From Hypomyces perniciosus (lineage: Eukaryota > Ascomycota > Sordariomycetes > Hypocreales > Hypocreaceae), in the NCBI GenBank assembly GCA_008477525.1, contig SPDT01000005.1:2294001-2358000 (forward strand): a stretch of 64,000 nt of DNA. The letters are read 5' to 3'. Of the stretch, positions 57,846 through 64,000 are shown one piece after another (position 1 is the stretch's first letter; each line of letters opens with the position of its first letter). A program made the translations under genes and the position numbers. The notes below the pieces were generated by a model. That model was not told the DNA's origin. It made no database searches and saw only the letters and a list, made by a program, of their open reading frames with translations.

Positions 57846-59334
57846 ATGAGCTCGAAATCACGAAAGCGATCTCGCACCATTACCGACGACCACCGTGCCG
57901 ACTGCCCCTTCACGGTCTCGATAGTGTCGGATCCGGTGCGCGATGAACGGGATGTCGGTCACAAGACCAAGAAGCGGAAGCACGACACGCCGGAGGACGA
58001 TGGGAGAGTGCTGGTGCAGAAACCCCCCTTCGAGCCAGCCGGCAGGTTCAAGACGTATGCATCCATGAGAATCTGTTACGCCGTAGAACCGCGGAAGCAG
58101 TGGCTCGATATGACGCGCTACAACAGCTTCGTTTGTGAGTTGATCACCGTGCTGCCTGGGCTGGGCAAAGAGGGGCTGAAGGCGCGTCTAACTAAATCCC
58201 TGTAGTGAACGGCGTCAAATACTATACCGACGACTTTGTCTACGTGGCGAATGAGGCGACCATCGAGCGGCAGAACTCTCCTCCGATGAGGGAAGACGGC
58301 GAGGTTAAAAAGGCCAATGAGTACTGGGTCGCGCGAATATTGGAAGTCCGGGCATCCGATGAACACCACGTGTATGCTCGGGTGTACTGGATGTACTGGC
58401 CAGAGGAGCTGCCTCCCGGCACATTGGAGGGCAAGAAGACAGTCGCGGGACGCCAACCCTATCATGGCCAACATGAGCTTGTCGCATCAAATCACAGTGA
58501 GCTTCCCTTGTTCCCTGCGACATCAAATGCGTCCCTTGTTATCTGACTCTTTATAGTGGATGTGATCAACGTTGTTAGTGTCGTCATGGGCGTGAAAGTC
58601 AAGCAGTGGATCGAATCCGATGACGACGACATACAAGAAGCTCTATACTGGCGACAGGCTTTTGATTGCCGTACTTCACAACTATCGGTGCGTTGAACCT
58701 TGCAAGCGAGCCCTTCGCCTACGAGACACGTGTTGTCATGAACTGACTCCTTGACTAGTCGGTAGATCTCGTCTGCAGATGCGCGGCCCCGGCGAATCCG
58801 GACAAGACATTGGTTGGCTGTACAGCTTCGAAATGCGAGCAGTGGATGCACTACGGTTGTTTACTCGACGATGTCTTGACGAGAGTCTACGAGCGCCTGG
58901 GAACGGACACGCCACATAAGTCTGAGAAGCCCGCTGTGAAGAAAGAGAAGGAGGACGATAAGAGTGCAGACTCGTTGAGTCCCAAAGTGAAAGAAGAAGA
59001 CAGAAGAACGCCGCCTGGTGCGCAGGACCAGGAAATGCAAGACCAGGTACTCGTGAAGCAGGACGACGAAACGTCGAAGGCGACGGACACGCCGACCCCT
59101 GCTCCGCAAAGCCAACCCTCAGACAAATCATTAAAACAAACCCCGGCGAAACGAGGACGACGCAGGAAGAACACAGCAAAGAAACTATACGAGGGCCTCT
59201 TCGACGCAACTCTCAAGATGAACGAGGGACCGACCGTATGGGAGATTACAGACTTGAGAGAGGGTATTCAAGGAGGCGAAAAGAACTGGACTGAAAGAGC
59301 ACACTGCCTATTATGCAACGCTGTCATAGATTGA
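57846..59334 (+). CDS. BAH-PHD chromatin reader (EPR-1/BP1-like)
   Basis: Four exons (57846-58134, 58206-58496, 58557-58687, 58759-59334) encode 428 residues. The N-terminus is basic (SSKSRKRSRTITDD). A BAH domain (about 95-235) includes YTDDFVYVANEATIERQ, EYWVARILEVRASDEHHVYA and RVYWMYWPEELP. A PHD-like set of ligands then begins: VCRCAAPANP, LVGCTASKCEQWMHYGC, and finally HCLLC five residues before the C-terminus. Between the sixth and seventh ligands is an insertion of about 148 residues, acidic and basic, with an AT-hook-like KRGRRRK. BAH-PHD proteins of this type (Neurospora EPR-1, Fusarium BP1) read H3K27me3 and repress genes. Orthology is inferred from architecture, not alignment. Confidence 0.83.
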
Positions 59335-60299
59335 TGGAATGTTACATTGGATACGCCACCGCACTCAAACCTGTGACGCTTGAGATACGATTCCTTCTTT
59401 CGTCCGTCCACGCTTCATCGCCCTTTTCTGGAAACGGGTGCCTTTTTTTTCTCTCGCTGTCGCTCCCACGCTCCTTTTTCTCCTTATTCTTTTTTTGGTT
59501 ACACTGGCATTTTTCATTCAGGATATATATAACCGCCCAATTGGTTAACCGACGTCATATAATGGAGGGGGGAAACAGGAAGGAAAAGAATCACTGGTCT
59601 TTTTTTGGAACAAGAGCTGCTTTTGTTCTGCTGCTGTTGATGACTGGTTGAGAGTGCGTGTGTGTGTGTGTGTTGAAGCTGGCGAGGCGTTCGGCGATTT
59701 TAGGGGTGAATAGCAGGGGGAGGCATAGCAACGCGGAAAATCGAGAGGCTTTAGCATCTAGAAGGGCGTGGTTTTCAGATGGGTCTTGTTGCTTGTTTGA
59801 TGGGAGGTTATGATTACTATTGTCAAATCATAGTGTTTGTGAATAGATTGCTAGCAATCGAAGCTTCATGATGTTCCCACGCTGCTATCTCGGTGCTGTG
59901 TGTTTCTCTTGTATCAAAGTTAGTAAGTAGTACCTATCTTTTAAAGATGTATATGTACCAGATTTACCTCATGTTTCCTTGATCAAAGGCTTTATTTGAT
60001 ATTGCCATTTTGTCCTCATACTAATACTATTATCAGAGCTCCTATCGATTGGGCCGCTGAAGCTCTACCCAAGCTTGTGGATACAGCGGGGCGCATAGCT
60101 ATTGTCAGCCACTAACTTGCTGGTGACGTTGAGACCGCCCCCTGACAGCCCAATGGCTGACCAAGTCCAAACCCCGCGACAACATCCGACCAGATTGTCA
60201 GCCTTGTGACATCTCCTGTCTCCTGCAGACATCCATTCATACCCGACACCGCCCCCAACGCAGAGAGGCTGCAGCTGCAGAGTCAAACCCGCATCCAGA
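59335..60299. other. Intergenic region before the capping protein gene
   Basis: T-rich and C-rich 3' UTR-like sequence, then promoter. It includes a GT microsatellite. No gene is supported. Confidence 0.55.
59658..59672 (+). repeat. GT dinucleotide microsatellite
   Basis: About seven GT units in the 3' flank of the BAH-PHD gene. Confidence 0.9.
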
Positions 60300-61289
60300 A
60301 TGGCTACCGCAGACCCCTTCGACTCGGCGCTGTAAGTTCCTCCTAGAGCCTTCCCTCTCAAGACAGGCCGCTGACCCCCCTCGGGAACAGCGATCTTCTC
60401 CGCCGCCTGAACCCCAAATACACAAGCGACCACCTCAACGCCATCATCTCCCTCGCGCCAGACCTGACCGAGGACCTCCTCTCGTCCGTCGACCAGCCTC
60501 TCACCGTCAAGCGGTGTAGACAGACGGGCCGGGACTACCTGCTCTGCGACTACAACCGCGACGGCGACAGCTACCGCTCGCCATGGTCCAACCAGTTCGA
60601 CCCGCCGCTGGATGAGGGTGGTGTCGGGGGTGTTGGACCAGGAGGCAGCGAGGGCGCCGGCGAGGCCGCGATTCCAAACGAGAGGGTGCGCAAGATGGAG
60701 GTCAAGGCCAACGAGGCGTTTGATATCTATAGAGAGCTGTACTACGAGGGTGGCGTGAGCAGTGTTTATCTCTGGAACTTGGATGATGGGTTTGCAGGTG
60801 TGGTTTTGATGAAGAAGTGTATGTGCTTTGATTTCCTTTTCGGTGGAGTTCATCTCGCCTGTTGCTCTGCCTATAACTGACTTTGCCTGCGTAGCCGCCA
60901 CGCCTGGCTCCAACACAGAAGGTGTCTGGGACTCAATTCATGTCTTCGAAGCCATGGAGCGCGGTCGGACGACACACTACAAACTCACCTCCACCGTGAT
61001 CCTCTCTCTGTCCACCAGGGTCGAGGTCAGCCTCGGCGACATGGACCTCAGCGGCAACATGACCCGTCAGGTAGAGCAGGACCTGCCCGTTGAGAACGAC
61101 GACAGCCACATCGCCAACGTGGGCCGCCTGGTGGAGGACATGGAGCTCAAGATGCGCAACCTGTTGCAGGAGGTGTATTTCGGCAAGGCCAAGGATGTGG
61201 TGGGCGACCTGCGGAGTGTGGGTACCCTGAGCGATGGAGCGAGGGACCGGGAGACGCAGCGGGAGCTTATCGGGAGCATGAAGCGATGA
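60300..61289 (+). CDS. cap2: F-actin-capping protein subunit beta
   Basis: Three exons (60300-60331, 60391-60818, 60895-61289) encode 284 residues. With the alpha subunit it caps actin filament barbed ends. Signatures are [40 protein letters not shown] and [20 protein letters not shown]. The middle has AGVVLMKK, then the donor T|GTATGTGC and acceptor GTAG|CC give [17 protein letters not shown]. The C-terminal part reads [20 protein letters not shown] and ends with the amphipathic region [13 protein letters not shown] Gly-rich insertion ([18 protein letters not shown]) lies in the loop near residue 90, which is longer than in yeast. Exon 1 holds only 32 coding nt. Confidence 0.95.
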
Positions 61290-64000
61290 TCAGGGCGAGG
61301 AGGAGCCTGCGAATGAGAGAGAAAAGCGAGCACATGTAAATCTGCATGACAAATAACTGTCCAATTCCATAAACATGAAACAAAACAAAAAGAAAAAAAA
61401 AGAAAGTGTCCTTGGCGACAAAAACCTGCACGAAGCTGGTTTCCTGTCTTAGCTCTTCTCTCACACACTCTGCCTCTGACGCCTTCGGCTTCATGTTAAT
61501 GATACAATGACCACAGTGTGAAGCATATCCAACCCGGCCAAGGAGGGCATGCCGCTGGAATTCCAAATAATGCGAGGAGATGTTTGCTTGTGATGAGACT
61601 TGCAGTGAAACCTAAACCCATACAGTCCCGTACAGTGAAGCTTCTGACACACCTTGTGAGTAAAGGCCTTCGGAGTATGACAGCCAATAGGATGTGCTCC
61701 GTATAAGGTTTGGAAGCAAGGGAACTCAAGACATGGTTTCTCTCAGGCGTGTCTCATCCATCGCGAAACACCATCATAGATATGCTTTTGCTCCAAGGCC
61801 AATCGAGAGATCTCATGTCTTTCCTTGCTTCTTTTTTTTTCATAGCTGGCTAGCTAATTCTTACGCTTTTGCATGCCGGTCTTCAACAAGCCACTCATCA
61901 GGGAGTGAGACTCGGAATTTTTTGCTCTCTTCTTTGCTTTTCTTCTCTCCAAAAGGTCAATGCCCTGTGCACAGGTAAATCGGCTACTGTTCATAGTGCC
62001 ATTAGTTGATACTATTAATATTAGCTGCCGTTGGAAAGAAACCCATCCTGTGTGATTACTAGTACTAGCAGCCGTTGTGTTGATGAGTACCTGGTATCTA
62101 GTCTTGGCTCCCGTACTAGGGAAACAAGGCTGTGACGAGCGACACTGTAGCCGAGCTCGTCCTCGTAACTGAAATGAAGAATACTAATCATGCGACTTGC
62201 CAAGTCGACTGATTGATAGAGGTGCTCCGAAAATAATTTGGAATTCGGATGTCCGCGGACGCTAGGAGGCTTCGGAGACGTCATATGTTCTTTTTTTTTT
62301 GTTCTCTCTCTGCAAAGGAGAGAACAGACTCCCAGACTGGTCACAATTTCATGTCGTGTTACCTGATCTGATACAAACATTACATATATAAGCATGCATG
62401 GCGTATACGTATCTGCCTCGTAGTATGCATGCTTCTGCAGGGTGCAAAGCAGGCAAGCCTGGCAAGGAATGACATGGAATAGCTGTCTGGGTGGATGGAG
62501 GGATGACTTGCATGTACAAGTCGGCAGATTGCATGGGCCCGCCCCTTGCAGAGCGGCCGGGATTCCTGTGACAATCTCAAGGCCAATCAATGCCCAGCCT
62601 CTTTTCCCTTTGTTCTAACTTCCTACTCCGTGCGGAAGTCATTCATTTTCCAGCTGTCCCGTTCTGGTAAATAAACGGGCGGACAGACTCGAACTTGTTC
62701 GATTGTTCCCTTGTCGTACGTCAGTCGGGCCAGGGAGAGTTGGCGGAGTTTGGATAAATCTCCGGCCACTTATTAGCTCCAGATTCAGCTATGTGTCCGA
62801 GATTGCTATAATACTCCGTACGGATAATGAAGAACTGGAACGCCGCGATAGCCCCATACCATCCATCATGTACGGAGTACGAGATGATGCACATGCGGAC
62901 AACGTCTCTTCGTACGGAGGAGTGCAGAGTACATAGGCCGCGTGACGATGATGGCAGATTAGGTGATGCATCGCAGCGAGTCCTGGTTGTCGTCCACCCC
63001 TGCTCATTTGGAAATGCAACCTGCGTACGGAGTACTCCGTAGCATCTCAAGGATGGGGCTCCAACATGCATACATACTGCATCACTGCGGCTGACACTTT
63101 GACCAACGGAACGATAAAGGAATGTTGCGAAACGGACATCTCTCTTGTCGATCTTGCGGTGAGCCTTGCTACTCCCCCCTCGTTCCCGTTTTGTTCCCCT
63201 CGACGAGAAGCAAAAAAACGTGGAGTGAGCAAATGTCCACTATCTGGCCCTCCAACAGCTGACGAATGCGACAACGCCCAGCAAACTTGCCCTGACTCGC
63301 CGGTAGCAGACTTCACTTTTCCGCATAATAGCTGAGAATAATCAAGCCACGGGCGTGTCGTGGCGTTGAGAAGGTACTGGAACGACGCCGCCATGCTCAG
63401 GTGGTCCAGGTCTATTAGTTGATGGCCTTTGGAGTGGAGAGGAGAGAGGATTGGTCGAAACGCGTTCTTTTTTCTCCTCTCTCGCCAAGGTGCTGCGAGT
63501 CAGCGACTGGCCAACATGCTTCGTCGCCGTCGTCTAATCCGCACCCCCATATTGATGTGTTCTCCTCACAGTAATACTTCGTAGTCATGCAGCAGAACTT
63601 CGTACACGTCACTGTTTCTGATTAACTCTCGCGAAGGAGCCGTGCCTCTAACATGCGGAGAGGGAGGGGGTCTTCGGCCTGGTCGAAACATAACAAGCAA
63701 GTGATCTGCGTGGGTCCTTGATTCCGCCCTCGTCAACCGACAAGTGGGTTGGCTTTTGGTCGGTCGCCTTGTCTCTCTCTCACTATCTCTCTCCAGGTAA
63801 CAACGACTAGTACGGACGTGGTAATGCCAGCATGACAGGCCACCAAGAAGGCCAACTTATGGGCCCATCCGCGGCCGTACGGATTGGTGGATTGTGATAT
63901 CGCGCCGTATATCTTCGTATCGCAAGGAAGGGCTTCGTCCAGACTCACCTCACCGCAAGATGTCGAAGCACTACAATTTATAATTTATTTAGCCTTTGAT
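61290..64000. other. Gene-poor tract at the window edge
   Basis: I find no supported gene. Frames of 60-190 codons overlap on both strands without motifs. TACGGAGTA-family motifs are dense at 62812-63041. A small perfect hairpin (GTTCTCTC and GAGAGAAC, 9-nt loop) lies at 62301-62325. Confidence 0.5.
62812..63041. repeat. Cluster of TACGGAGTA motifs with a perfect 16-bp palindrome
   Basis: Copies lie near 62812 (TACTCCGTACGG) and 62873 (TACGGAGTAC). At 63026-63041 TACGGAGTACTCCGTA is a perfect 16-bp palindrome. Confidence 0.88.

Noticed and set aside
62021..62590. 189-codon minus-strand frame
   Set aside because: It has no motif, unusual composition and overlapping frames on the same strand; probably chance.

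Overview
The window comes from a filamentous ascomycete (Pezizomycotina), most likely a sordariomycete near Hypocreales. The evidence is gene structure and content: many 45-100 nt GT..AG introns with CTAAC-like branch sites, mostly single-copy eukaryotic housekeeping genes on both strands, and fungal-specific families (Sec66, Mpo1/DUF962, Atg22, DUF3602, BAH-PHD). I see no tRNA, rRNA, CRISPR, virus, toxin gene or secondary-metabolite cluster. Genus placement is inference.

Layout. 1-1020: a partial unrecognised minus-strand gene with an in-frame TAG. 1021-5369: gene-poor DNA with a decayed MITE-like element. 5370-6131: a small conserved fungal protein. 7016-8747 (-): a tandem-domain E2 enzyme, divergent from RFC2 (9704-11030). 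11158-12768 (-): a coiled-coil protein, divergent from the U5 snRNP helicase Brr2 (13218-19874). Then a PWWP chromatin protein (20645-22738) and Orc3 (23596-26085). 26086-29622 is a 3.5 kb gene-poor tract leading to a small conserved protein (29623-30087). Then GMP synthetase (30903-33773, 17 exons), Sec66 (34244-35040, -), Npl4 (35651-37825), and the mitochondrial carbamoyl-phosphate synthase large chain (38397-42142, -). 44324-45016 is a small Cys/His protein. The last third holds Mpo1 (-), Rpb7, an HpcH/HpaI aldolase, a glutaredoxin-like protein (-), a CHORD-CS co-chaperone, a DUF3602 protein, Atg22, a BAH-PHD reader and the actin-capping beta subunit. 61290-64000 has no gene I can support.

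The genes do not form one pathway. They cover replication (RFC2, Orc3), splicing (Brr2), transcription and chromatin (Rpb7, PWWP, BAH-PHD), ubiquitin and proteostasis (E2, Npl4, CHORD), ER translocation (Sec66), nucleotide and arginine metabolism (GMP synthetase, CPSase) and autophagy (Atg22). I joined exons by hand; for the 15 genes whose exon lengths I summed, every total is a multiple of three.

Most notable: a 3-nt microexon and a GC-AG intron in GMP synthetase; a PHD finger split by about 148 residues in the BAH protein; a tandem E2 with a 12-nt exon after the active site; and a dispersed intergenic family of near-palindromes built on TACGGAGTA and TACGAAGTA, found dozens of times between genes and almost never in exons.
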